Shown: positions 17,148 through 26,200 of the stretch, one piece after another
How the letters are laid out: each line of letters begins with the position of its first letter
Numbering within the stretch: position 1 is the stretch's first letter
Source: Streptococcus sp. LPB0220
GTDB taxonomy: Bacteria; Bacillota; Bacilli; Lactobacillales; Streptococcaceae
DNA: 64,000 nucleotides
Direction: 5' to 3'
NCBI RefSeq assembly: GCF_008727815.1
Contig: NZ_CP044230.1
Span: forward strand, 1,968,001-2,032,000
Notes under the pieces: generated by a model
What the model was told of the DNA's origin: nothing
What the model saw: only the letters and a program-made list of their open reading frames with translations
The model's database searches: none
Made by a program: the position numbers and the translations under genes

Positions 17148-18209
17148 TTAGTCGGCTTGGTAAATGGCATCGATCACCTTCTTGGCTTCTTCGTAGTTGC
17201 CGAGGTAGTCTGATGCGAGGAAAGTGGTCGGAATGTTTCCTAGGTATTGCTGGCGCAATTGGTCCAGGTAATTTGAAAAGCTGGTGCGGATCTCTTCGTC
17301 AGCCATGGTCATGTCTCGGAAACCATCATTGACATAGGAACCGATCGGCTGGACAAAGAGGATCAAATCCCATTTTTCTTTGGAGAGAATACTGACAAAG
17401 AGGTTGTCAAAGGTATCAGTCATGCTGGTATCCTGACCTTCGACTTCCATGTAGTAGTCGTAATAACCCTTGGTTACCAGGGAATTGGTATCGGCGATGA
17501 CAAGGCCTCGATTGGCACTACTATCGATGAGCTTAGAGGTTTGATCATACTGTCCTAAGAGTAGGTAATAGTAATCTTTTGGCGTGAGTTCATCATCCCG
17601 CACATTGTTCTTGATCTGGTATTCACGGGCATACTCAAGACTAACAGGTGCATCGTAAAAGCGAGCCAAGTCCTTTGCAAGGGTCGTTTTCCCGTTGCTG
17701 GCGCTCCCCATGATCAAGACTTTTTTCGTGAACTGGCGACGGAAGGGCTGGGCAATGTATTTCCAGTATTTGCTGGGATTTTCCCGGATCATGGTAGCAG
17801 AGATCCCGAAGCGACGCTCTTCTAAGTGAACTTCAAACCCTCTAGCTTCCAACTCTTCCTTGTAGGCTTTCTCCCCTACATAAAAGATCAACTCTTCTGT
17901 CTCTGTTTGATACTGGATGGTGTTTAGGGCTGTCTGTAACCAAGGCTCCCAGCCCAAGGGATAACGAGGAAGTTCTGTCTCATCTAACTTATAGACTTGG
18001 GTCAACTCATCATTTGAGAAGGCTTCACGGATATAACGGAAGCGTTTTTGTAAGGTCAGTCCCACTTCTTCACCACGATCCCCTTCATAACCAGATACAA
18101 TGACACGAACGCGATCACACTGACGCTTGGCCCGCTGGATCAGGTCAATATGCCCTTGATGAAGAGGCGCAAAGGTTCCAAAAACCAGGGCAATTCTTTC
18201 TTTTTTCAT
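17148..18209 (-). CDS. nadR: bifunctional NMN adenylyltransferase / ribosylnicotinamide kinase
   Basis: 353 residues, without the DNA-binding domain of enteric NadR. The N-terminal nucleotidyltransferase has GTFAPLHQGHIDLI (HxGH) at residues 11-24 and the second motif GISATMIRENP near 134. The kinase domain has Walker A GSASNGKTTLAKDLA at about 168. It converts nicotinamide riboside to NMN and then to NAD in the cytoplasm. First gene of nadR-pnuC-nrtR. The promoter reads CTGACA, 16 bp, TATAAT. The leader is very AT-rich with TTTATAAAAAA-type palindromes that could be an operator. Confidence 0.94.
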   Translation of the reverse strand: MKKERIALVFGTFAPLHQGHIDLIQRAKRQCDRVRVIVSGYEGDRGEEVGLTLQKRFRYIREAFSNDELTQVYKLDETELPRYPLGWEPWLQTALNTIQYQTETEELIFYVGEKAYKEELEARGFEVHLEERRFGISATMIRENPSKYWKYIAQPFRRQFTKKVLIMGSASNGKTTLAKDLARFYDAPVSLEYAREYQIKNNVRDDELTPKDYYYLLLGQYDQTSKLIDSSANRGLVIADTNSLVTKGYYDYYMEVEGQDTSMTDTFDNLFVSILSKEKWDLILFVQPIGSYVNDGFRDMTMADEEIRTSFSNYLDQLRQQYLGNIPTTFLASDYLGNYEEAKKVIDAIYQAD

Positions 18210-18325
18210 ATGAACTCCTTTTTATAATTTTTTATAAATAGATTTCCTTTATATTTTTATTATAAACTATATTTTCTATCTGTCAGTAGTTTTTTATAAA
18301 AAAATATATTTTTCTTCAAATCAAC

Positions 18326-18367
18326 AAAAAAAGATCTGAAAAGAGAAGCTTATCCTTTCAGATCTTT
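18326..18367 (-). terminator. terminator of the 18374-19099 lipoprotein gene
   Basis: A 12-bp stem AAAGATCTGAAA / TTTCAGATCTTT with an 18-nt loop and a T run on the minus strand. The flanking 18210-18325 holds only the AT-rich nadR promoter region. Confidence 0.8.
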
Positions 18368-18373
18368 CGAATT

Positions 18374-19099
18374 TTATTCACGAGTGAGGGAGTGGCTAAC
18401 ACCGTCTTTAAGAACCGTCACACTAGATACAGAGCCATCTTTTCCAACTACGATATCTAGAGTCGCCGCAGACCCATCGCCTGCTGAGAGATTAGCATGG
18501 TAATGACCATCATCCAAGGTATAGTTATAAGCGCTGATACCATAGGCTACGGGTTGGCCCCCAGGAAGTTGGATGGTCACTTGACCACCTTGGCCAATAG
18601 TGACTCCAGTGTCGCGTTTGTCAGACCAATTCCCAGCTGCTGCAGAGAAATCCCCTGCTGCCACAGAATAGACTCCCTTGTATTGGGCATTCTCCGTCGC
18701 AGAAGCTTGCTTCTTAGCCTGGGCATGGCCGTCTTCTAGACTTGGCAATTTTGCTTTCGCTGGTGTTGCTGGAGTGGCTACTTCTTTTGTTTCTTTTGTT
18801 ACGGGTGCTGCTGGTGTCGCTTCTTTAGCTGGAGCAGGTGTTTGACTAGCTGCTGCTTGGTTATTTTTGCTACCAACAGTATGACTTTCTTCTGATTTGC
18901 TATCAGAGGATGAAGAGGCAATCGGATCTTTACTAGTGATCACTTTTTTCTTAGAAGAAGAGCTGGTTTGTTTAACCAGACTGGTCTTTGAACTGCTTGC
19001 TTCTGAAGTTTTTTCTTCTTTATTCCCGCCACAAGCTCCTAGGAAAAGACTAGCTGTCAAAGCTAGGGCTGCTAGGGAAATGATTTTTTTGTTTTTCAT
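18374..19099 (-). CDS. lipoprotein with Ser/Ala-Pro linker, unknown function
   Basis: 241 residues. The start is ATG 19099 (MKNKKIISLA) behind AGAGG. The signal peptide ends in the lipobox LFLGACGG (lipidated Cys about 23), so the protein is anchored to the outer face of the membrane. Residues 25-125 are a low-complexity Ser/Lys then Ala/Pro/Thr linker. The C-terminal 110 residues form a compact Gly-rich beta domain (GVYSVAAGDFSAAAGNWSDKR, IQLPGGQPVAYGISAYNY) that recalls streptococcal DUF6287-type domains; I am not certain. Its promoter is consensus (TTGACA, 17 bp, TACAAT) and overlaps a set of TGTAACA repeats. Confidence 0.8.
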   Translation of the reverse strand: MKNKKIISLAALALTASLFLGACGGNKEEKTSEASSSKTSLVKQTSSSSKKKVITSKDPIASSSSDSKSEESHTVGSKNNQAAASQTPAPAKEATPAAPVTKETKEVATPATPAKAKLPSLEDGHAQAKKQASATENAQYKGVYSVAAGDFSAAAGNWSDKRDTGVTIGQGGQVTIQLPGGQPVAYGISAYNYTLDDGHYHANLSAGDGSAATLDIVVGKDGSVSSVTVLKDGVSHSLTRE

Positions 19100-19115
19100 G
19101 ACAGAACCTCTTTTT

Positions 19116-19172
19116 TGTAACATTTGTAATATTTTGTAACATTATTGTAACACTGTTATATGAGGCTGTCAA
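19116..19172 (-). promoter_or_regulatory. strong promoter overlapped by four TGTAACA heptads
   Basis: -35 TTGACA (19167-19172), 17 bp, -10 TACAAT (19144-19149) on the minus strand. Plus-strand heptads TGTAACA lie at 19116, 19135 and 19146, with TGTAATA at 19125. On the minus strand one pair reads TGTTAC-AATAA-TGTTAC, which fits the WalR/VicR consensus TGTWAH-N5-TGTWAH. Control by WalR is inferred. Confidence 0.6.
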
Positions 19173-19231
19173 TAGTTTCTCAAATATTTTTCTAATTTGA
19201 AAGAAATTTTAGGTAAGTTCCTAAACTTTGC

Positions 19232-19262
19232 AAAAAAAAGCCGGACATACTGTCCAGCTTTT
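19232..19262 (-). terminator. terminator of the ctsR-clpC-ECF-DUF4430 operon
   Basis: Minus-strand AAGCTGGACA-GTA-TGTCCGGCTT followed by eight T, directly after the DUF4430 gene. Confidence 0.85.
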
Positions 19263-19263
19263 C

Positions 19264-19671
19264 TTATTTATACACTTCTTGATAGAATTCGATCTTGTCC
19301 CCTTTTTTAACGGTGGTTTCAGCAGCACCTTTTGGAGCCATTTCGCCATTGATCTTGTACATCCAGTAAAGACCTTTTGCTTCATCTTGGCTGTGACCGT
19401 CAATCGAGGTGATCATGCCATTTTTTTCTTCAATCTTGTAGTTGGCTTTGAGCACTTTCATGAGGTTGCTCTCTTCTGCTACTTTCAAGGTTTTCGATTG
19501 CGCTTTTTGACCTTCTGGCGTCACGCTAATCGTAATCGAAATTTCGTTTTTCTTGGCAACTTCTGTGCTAGAAGCTGTTGTTTGATGGTTTGTGCTATGA
19601 GACGAAGCGCAACTCGCTAAAAGAAGAGCTGCAAGTAAGGTCATCAAGCTAGAAATGGTTTTTTTCAACAT
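19264..19671 (-). CDS. DUF4430-domain lipoprotein, likely vitamin-binding partner of the ECF S component
   Basis: 135 residues from ATG 19671 (MLKKTISSLM). Lipobox LLLASCAS gives a lipidated Cys at about 20. The mature part matches the beta-grasp-like DUF4430 domain: LKVAEESNLMKVLKANY, then GLYWMYKINGEMAPKGAAETTVKKGDKIEF. The same fold occurs in the cobalamin-binding tail of transcobalamin. It overlaps the end of the upstream ECF S-component gene by 23 bp, so the two are translationally coupled. A role in capturing the vitamin or cofactor for the ECF transporter is inferred from that pairing. Confidence 0.8.
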   Translation of the reverse strand: MLKKTISSLMTLLAALLLASCASSHSTNHQTTASSTEVAKKNEISITISVTPEGQKAQSKTLKVAEESNLMKVLKANYKIEEKNGMITSIDGHSQDEAKGLYWMYKINGEMAPKGAAETTVKKGDKIEFYQEVYK

Positions 19672-20137
19672 AAAATCTCCTAAAGATTTGATAGATAATG
19701 GGATAGAAAATGATCGTCGACAGAGCATGGGCAAGGTTAAAACTAAAACCATTGACCAAAGCATAGGTCCACCAAGGAATATGGTATATCAAGGCATAAA
19801 CACTATCGATCAAGACCCCATAAGCAAAGGACAGTAGGCCCACAAAAAGGATCTGAAGGACAAAGGGCAACCACTTGTAACTGATGCGCCAAATGAGCAT
19901 CAAACAGCCAAAGGCGACAATCTGAAAGAACACAATCAGGCTCATCCCCAGGAAAAAGACGGAGACAAACATGGTGATCATCATCACAAGAAAAGCAAAG
20001 CTATACCCTTCAAATATCACCAAGAGAAAAAAGATGGCAGAAATAGGTTGGACATTTGGGAAAGGGGCAAAAGCCTGACGTAGAGCGACACAAAGGGCCG
20101 CCAAAAGCGAAATACGGGTTAATCGCTGAAGCGTCAT
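19649..20137 (-). CDS. ECF-type transporter substrate-binding (S) membrane component
   Basis: 162 residues with five or six helices. The N-terminus (TRISLLAALCVALRQAFAPFPNVQPISAIFF) has the small-residue helix by which S components dock to EcfT, and the length fits. Specificity is not visible; pairing with a DUF4430 lipoprotein points to a cobamide- or other vitamin-like ligand. The shared EcfA/A'/T module must be elsewhere. Start ATG 20137 behind AGGAGGATGTC, nine bases after clpC, so it is expected to be co-transcribed with ctsR-clpC. Confidence 0.8.
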   Translation of the reverse strand: MTLQRLTRISLLAALCVALRQAFAPFPNVQPISAIFFLLVIFEGYSFAFLVMMITMFVSVFFLGMSLIVFFQIVAFGCLMLIWRISYKWLPFVLQILFVGLLSFAYGVLIDSVYALIYHIPWWTYALVNGFSFNLAHALSTIIFYPIIYQIFRRFYVEKNHF

Positions 20138-20146
20138 GACATCCTC

Positions 20147-22576
20147 CTAGACAATCTCAAACTTGATCGTTCCGGCTGTCGTTCCAACCTTGATCGTTTG
20201 TCCTTCTTGGGCTTGGCCTTTCAGCAATAGCTCTGCTAGTTGATCTTCCACTTCGGTCTGCAAGACACGACGCAGTGGGCGAGCTCCCATTTCTGGATCG
20301 TAGCCTTTGGTTGCTAGCAACTTGAGCGCTGAAGGCTGGAATTTGAGGGTCATGCCTTGTTCGGCCAAGGTCGCGATGAGCGGTTTGACCATGACTTTCA
20401 CTACCTGCTGCATGTCCTCGCTTGAGAGACTATGGAAGACCACCTTTTCATCAATCCGGTTGATAAACTCTGGACGATAGGTCTTCTTCAACTCTTCAAA
20501 CATGCGTTTTTCCATATTGGCTTGGTCAAAGCGGATATCTTTGGCACCAAAGCCAACGGTCTTATCATCCCGAAGGGCTGTAGCTCCCAGGTTTGAGGTC
20601 ATGATGATAATGGTATTGGAGAAGTCGATCTTCCGGCCTTTGCTATCGGTTAAGACTCCGTCATCCAAGACTTGCAAAAGGACATTGAAAATATCTGGAT
20701 GGGCTTTTTCCACCTCATCAAATAAGAGAACTGAATATGGTTTGTTGCGGACTTTCTCGGTCAACTCGCCTCCTTCTTCGTAGCCCACATAGCCTGGAGG
20801 GGCTCCGTTGAGGCGGCTGGCCGCGAATTTTTCCATGTACTCACTCATATCAAAACGGATGAGGGCCGATTCATCATCAAACAAAACTTCCGCCAAAGCT
20901 TTGGCTAGCTCTGTTTTTCCGACACCGGTAGGTCCTAAGAACATGAAAGAACCGATCGGACGCTTGTTGCTACGGATCCCCGATTGATTGCGTCGAATAG
21001 CCCGACTGATACTCGAAACGGCTTGGTCTTGACCAATCACGCGCTTATGCAATTCTGCTTCTAAGTTTAGGTACTTCTTGGCATCGGTTTGGGTCAGTTT
21101 TTGAGTTGGAATACCGGATAATTGGCTCAAGGTCACCAAGACATCTTGGTCAGTGACTTCTTTTTTGTAGACAATGGGAGCGGCCTCTACTTCTAAGAGC
21201 TGGGCTGCTTTCTTCCACTTGCCATCCATCAAGGCCCGATCCAAGGCGGTCAACTCTTCTTTTACGTGACCGTTGGAATCGCGGTTTTGTACGGTAGCTG
21301 CCGCTTCATCCAAGAGATCAATGGCTGAATCTGGCAATTGACGACTAGTCAAATAGCGGTGGGCATATTTGACAGCTGTTTCGATCGCTTCATCGGTAAT
21401 GGTCACATGATGGTGGTCCTGATAAGTCTCTTTCAAGCCTTGGAGAATTTGGATGCTATCTGCAACACTTGGCTCTTCAATGGTGACTTTCGCAAAACGC
21501 CGAGAGAGGGCTGCATCTTTTTCGATATGCTTTTGGTACTCATCTTGGGTCGTTGCCCCAACTGTACGCAAGGTTCCCCGTGCCAGGGCTGGTTTTAGAA
21601 TATTGGCTGCGTCTAAGGTCGAATCAATACCGGATCCTGACCCCATAATAGTATGCAGTTCATCGATAAAGAGAATCACGTGACCGTCTTCTTCGATGTC
21701 CTGGATGATATTGTTCATCCGTTCTTCGAAGTCCCCACGGAAGCGCGTCCCTGCAACGACATTCATGAGATCCAATTCTAAGACACGCATTTGCGCGATT
21801 TCAGCTGGAACATTGCCACTAGCGACCCGCTGGGCCAGACCTAATGCAAGAGCGGTTTTTCCGACCCCTGCTTCTCCCACCAATACAGGATTGTTCTTCG
21901 TCTTGCGGCTGAGGATTTGGATCATGCGTGAAATCTCTGCATCCCGGCCAATCACAGGCTCAAGCTGGCCTGCACGCGCCATTTCTGTCAGATCACGGGT
22001 ATAATCTTCAAGACCTCCACTGGTGCTTGGGGGCATGCCCATCATATTTCCCATGGTTTGGCGGTTGGGGTTTTGGGCCCGATAGAGACTCCGAATGGCT
22101 TTGATATCATTCTTGTCCCAGCCTGCTTTGTCTTCTAAATTCTTGCGAAGGGAGGCAATAGGAACTCCCTTGTCTTGCTCTGTAAAGGCAAAGCCGGCAA
22201 ACTCCATGACTTGGCTCGCCAAGGTTCCACGGTCTGCTAGAAGAGAGAGGAGCACATGCTCTGTTCCCAAGGTCTTGGCATGAAGAACCTGGGCAATCTC
22301 TCTTGCGTGTTTCATAATGGCTTCCATCCGATAAGAAAATGGGAAGATTTCATACCGATTGTCGCTTTGAAAAGCTTGGCCTGTAATATGCTCCGCTGCA
22401 TCCTGAAACTCATCGATCTGCATAGGATAATCGTTCAGTACAGAACCTGCCACGCTATAGGGATTATTGGCCATAGCCGTCAGGAGATGCCAAGTATCTA
22501 AGGTATGCCCCTGATAGTGGCCTGCTAGTATTTGGGCCGCTTCTATACTTTCTAACAGTGCTGTTGAATAGTTCAT
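20147..22576 (-). CDS. clpC: Clp protease ATPase subunit ClpC
   Basis: 809 residues, HSP100 class with two AAA+ modules. The Clp_N repeats are at about 1-140. The first Walker A is GEAGVGKTALALGLA (about 235) with Walker B FIDELH. The middle M-domain is at about 410-480. The second Walker A is GPTGVGKTELAKALAE (about 548), followed by EYMEKFAASRLNGAPPGYVGYEEGG and the C-terminal D2-small domain. It unfolds proteins for ClpP. The ATG at 22576 follows the ctsR stop with no gap. Order ctsR-clpC without mcsA/mcsB is normal for streptococci. Controlled by CtsR. Confidence 0.95.
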   Translation of the reverse strand: MNYSTALLESIEAAQILAGHYQGHTLDTWHLLTAMANNPYSVAGSVLNDYPMQIDEFQDAAEHITGQAFQSDNRYEIFPFSYRMEAIMKHAREIAQVLHAKTLGTEHVLLSLLADRGTLASQVMEFAGFAFTEQDKGVPIASLRKNLEDKAGWDKNDIKAIRSLYRAQNPNRQTMGNMMGMPPSTSGGLEDYTRDLTEMARAGQLEPVIGRDAEISRMIQILSRKTKNNPVLVGEAGVGKTALALGLAQRVASGNVPAEIAQMRVLELDLMNVVAGTRFRGDFEERMNNIIQDIEEDGHVILFIDELHTIMGSGSGIDSTLDAANILKPALARGTLRTVGATTQDEYQKHIEKDAALSRRFAKVTIEEPSVADSIQILQGLKETYQDHHHVTITDEAIETAVKYAHRYLTSRQLPDSAIDLLDEAAATVQNRDSNGHVKEELTALDRALMDGKWKKAAQLLEVEAAPIVYKKEVTDQDVLVTLSQLSGIPTQKLTQTDAKKYLNLEAELHKRVIGQDQAVSSISRAIRRNQSGIRSNKRPIGSFMFLGPTGVGKTELAKALAEVLFDDESALIRFDMSEYMEKFAASRLNGAPPGYVGYEEGGELTEKVRNKPYSVLLFDEVEKAHPDIFNVLLQVLDDGVLTDSKGRKIDFSNTIIIMTSNLGATALRDDKTVGFGAKDIRFDQANMEKRMFEELKKTYRPEFINRIDEKVVFHSLSSEDMQQVVKVMVKPLIATLAEQGMTLKFQPSALKLLATKGYDPEMGARPLRRVLQTEVEDQLAELLLKGQAQEGQTIKVGTTAGTIKFEIV

Positions 22577-23041
22577 CTAGTCGGTATTTCCTTTTCTATC
22601 TACTTGTTGAATGATTTTTTTCAGCATCGTTGCTCGTAGGATGAGAGCATCTCGACCTAGGACCTCATCGGAGGTCGTCGCAAGCAACAGCTGCGTTTCA
22701 CGTTTTGTCAATAATTTTTCTTCATAGAGCATCTGGAGGATATCATTAAAGACCTGCTGGCTGATGGTCTCTCCAATATTGGCTGCCAAGTCTTGGAGCA
22801 TCTGATGGTGATCTGAAAACTGGACCTTGCCAATGCGGATATAGCCCCCACCACCGCGCTTGCTCTCTACAATATAGCCTCGACTCTCGGTAAAGCGAGT
22901 CTTAATGACATAGTTAATCTGACTGGGTACAACCTGAAAGACATCGGCTAACTCACTTCTTTTGAGCTCTGCCATGCCAGCTTGAGCCAGCAAGGCCTTG
23001 ATATAAGCTTCAATGCTATCAGATGTGTTCTTATTTGCCAT
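22577..23041 (-). CDS. ctsR: CtsR heat-shock repressor
   Basis: 154 residues. Start ATG 23041 (MANKNTSDSIEAYIK) with AAAGGAG upstream; the longer frame would read across the promoter and operator. The N-terminal winged-helix domain has the wing RGGGGYIRIG (about residues 62-71), known to sense heat through its Gly-rich tip. The C-terminal dimerisation domain carries LLTKRETQLLLAT. It represses clp genes at normal temperature and itself through the operator at 23127-23143. Confidence 0.95.
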   Translation of the reverse strand: MANKNTSDSIEAYIKALLAQAGMAELKRSELADVFQVVPSQINYVIKTRFTESRGYIVESKRGGGGYIRIGKVQFSDHHQMLQDLAANIGETISQQVFNDILQMLYEEKLLTKRETQLLLATTSDEVLGRDALILRATMLKKIIQQVDRKGNTD

Positions 23042-23126
23042 GATGCTCCTTTCTGGCTTGTTTTTTTCTAGATGGATGCTCTGTTCTTCGCCCATAAAAA
23101 ATGGTCTTGGAGTGTTCCTTCTCATC

Positions 23127-23149
23127 ATTGACCTTATTTGACTATTATA
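23127..23149 (-). promoter_or_regulatory. CtsR operator and ctsR promoter
   Basis: Minus strand AGTCAAA-TAA-GGTCAAT (23127-23143) is the CtsR heptad repeat RGTCAAA-N3-RGTCAAA with one mismatch. It directly abuts the -10 TATAAT at 23144-23149. This gives autoregulation of ctsR-clpC and the two genes behind them. Confidence 0.85.
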
Positions 23150-23215
23150 CAATTTTTACGGCTGTAAATAAAGCAAAGACTCCATGGAAATAGGAATCTC
23201 TTAAGAAGGCAAAAC

Positions 23216-23244
23216 AAAAGAGGCTAGTGAGAACTAACCTCTTA
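23216..23244 (-). terminator. terminator of the fucosidase gene
   Basis: Minus-strand AAGAGGTTAGT-TCTC-ACTAGCCTCTTTT, 10-bp stem with one mismatch and a T-rich tail. Confidence 0.75.
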
Positions 23245-23257
23245 TGCGAAGAAGGAG

Positions 23258-26200
23258 CTACTCTTTGCGACGAGCGAATTTGGCGCCTCCGCCCAAGAAT
23301 CCTAGACCAAGAAGACCTAACCAAGCAAACAATCCACTTTGTTTTGTACCGGTTTGAGGAAGTTTTCCTTCCGATTGTAGAGAAGGACTTTTAACCACTT
23401 CTTTTTCCGGATGGTCTGAAGTCGAAACAGAAACTGCTTCTGGGGTTTTCGGTTGCAAGAGAACAGGTCTTCCTTTTTCTTTTTTGTCTTCAGCTTGAGA
23501 AAGAGTCATAACTTCTGGTTGCACCTTACTTGGGGTGACAGGAGTGGTTGGAGTCGGCATATCAGCTATCAACGGACTTTTTTCCGCTTCCTTCGTTCCG
23601 ACTTCTGTGATCTGGTCCTGGGCCTCCACTTCGACAAAGGCATCGACTTCTGTCCGAATTTCTTTGCCTTCTTCTTGTCGAACCTCGATTAATTTCAAGC
23701 GGCGTCCGACCTTCCCTGCTTGAAGGATTCGGCTTTCTCCCTTGGCCAAGTCCTTGTTCTCACGCGTTTGACTCTCAAATGGAATCTCCTCTGCTTCGAT
23801 GAGAAGTTCTGGCTTTTCAAGAATCAAATCCCGAACACCTTCTTCTGGGCGTATCTGCGTCAGCGGTTCATAATTGCGAGCATCTTCTAAGATGGTTTCA
23901 AGGGCTTCGACTTGATTAGCTACAGCAACCAAATCTGGTCGCTCTTGATCCAGCAACTGAGTCAAGACCGTCAATTGTCCTTGAACCGTCGGTTTGAGGT
24001 CTGCTTTCAAGCGATCGAGAGAAGCAGCCTTGATCTTTTCTACTCCTTCTCTGATGATCTGTTGCAGCTCTTCTTGACTGAGCAACTGACTATCTTTCCC
24101 TGAGAGGACAAATCGGTCCACCTGGATGGCTCTGGATGACTGAGGGTCATTGAGGGCTGGATCCAGATGCAAGCGTAGCTGGTGGTAGCCTTTTGCTAGG
24201 CCTTGCAGATTGACCAAACTCTGGTCGAGCTTGCGTTGATCTCCGTAGCCACTGAAATAATGATCGCCGTCGATCTCATAATCATGGCCACGCCCTTCTT
24301 CGAAGGCCATTTCTTTCCCATCCAAAGTGACGCTGTAGAGACCATGACTTGGAACAACCACTCCTCGGACCTCCACGCCTGTGCCCTTAAAGGTAATGGT
24401 CACTTCAATGTGTTTCTTGCCTTCCTCATCGGACACTTGGTTAAAGCTGGACCAAGATTCTGTGCCATTTGAGAAGTCTTTGTTGTCTGTCTCATGATGC
24501 CAGCCTTGGTTATAGTGCAGTTTTGGATCTTGGTCATCCACTTCTTTGCGATTTTCTGGCAACTGGTCTTCATTCATCACTTGAACTGTCAGTTCTGGAA
24601 TAAAGCCGACCAAGCTTCCTTGATCCGGATGCAACAATTTGACCTTAAAGTCATAGACATCGGTCGCTTTTCCTGCAAAATCAAGGGTTGGAACTTGGAC
24701 TGTTTTTTCCGTCTCTCCATCTGCGAACTCAAGGGTGACGTTGGTATCTTTGTAGACCTTGCCATGAACCCCTGTTCCTGGTTCTGTGATCAATTTCAGA
24801 CTGGCACTTCCTTTAGAGCCACCTTTTCTCTTGACGACGACTTGCGCTGGGTCGCCTTTCTTAACAGCTAGGGTTGGCTGAGCAAATTCAAAGAGACCCT
24901 TTTCTTGGTTATTGAGAGCATAAATCCCTTCCGTTGCGATCGCATCTCCCTTGCTATTGACCAAGGTCAAGGTGTGAGATCCTGCTGTCAAATCCGGTGT
25001 TTCATAGACCTTTTGGCTACGTTTGCGGCTTGGGCTTTGGGTATTGATGGTCGCTAGCTTTTGGCCATCGACATAGACATCCATTTCCCCATGACCAGGG
25101 TCGACAGTTGCGATCACATAGGCCTTAGTGCCTTCAAACTGATAGGTCACCGAAGCTCCCTTTTCTTTGGTCCACATAGAGGTGCCTCGAACGCCTTCTC
25201 CCTCTTCATTCCATTGGCCATTGGCCCGCTCTGCTGTCCGGTCAGAATGATAAGTCAAACCAAGCGGATATCCATCGGTTTCTTCAATGCTAGCTGGCGT
25301 CTTATAGACAGAGACTCCGTTCAAGATTGGAGTAGCTTGGGCATCGGTGATGGACACCCGGATATAGCGACTATCAACTGGTTGCCCTTTGATCAATCGG
25401 CGGTATCCTACGGTTGAGCCAGCACCATATGGAACCCATTGGCCATTCACTGCCACATCAATGGTGAAGCCAGAAATCCGTTGGCCTTTCTCGATGGTTT
25501 CTTTAAGCTCTACCACATCAAAATGCTGTTCTTTTCCAAGATCGAGAACAAAAGAGCCGGTCTTGGCATCATCTGCAGGTGCCCAACTGGTCTTTTCATC
25601 ACCATCTGTCAAATGGCTGGCCTTGTAGAGCGGATTGCGTCGTGTCGAGTCAGCTTCTACCAAAGCTCCTGCCGCATAGTTCACACTGTAGAGTTGGTCC
25701 AAGGTCTGACGGAATTCTTTCAAACGGGCCACATCGGCATCCGCAAATTTTCCGTCTTGGTTGGGTGGAATATTGAGCAAGAGTGGAGTTCCACGGCCGA
25801 CCGATTTGAAGTAAATGTCCATCAATTCGCGCAAGGACTTAGGCTCTTGATTGTCATGGTAGAACCAGCCGGAGCGAATAGAGACATCGGCTTCTCCCAC
25901 TGAGTATTGCTTCCCTTCCGGATCCCCGTGATTGAGGTAGCTGTTGGATGGATTGTTGCGGATCTTATCTGGATTGACCTTTTGCCAAACCGGATCTCCG
26001 GCAATCCCCTTTTCATTTCCAATCCAACGAACATTGGTCGGCTCAGCTGAGAAGATAGCAATATCCCCTTGGGCCTTACGAATGGCTTCAAACCACTTGT
26101 CGAAAGTATAGGTGACCTTTTGAGCCCCATCGCCACGCGCTCCATCCATCCAGACTTCTACGAACTTGCCCTTGTTCCCATATTTTGGATCTTCAAGGAT

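Noticed and set aside
17137..17170. Earlier pnuC start at ATG 17170
   Set aside because: It would lie inside nadR without a ribosome site; ATG 17137 has AAGGAG at proper distance.
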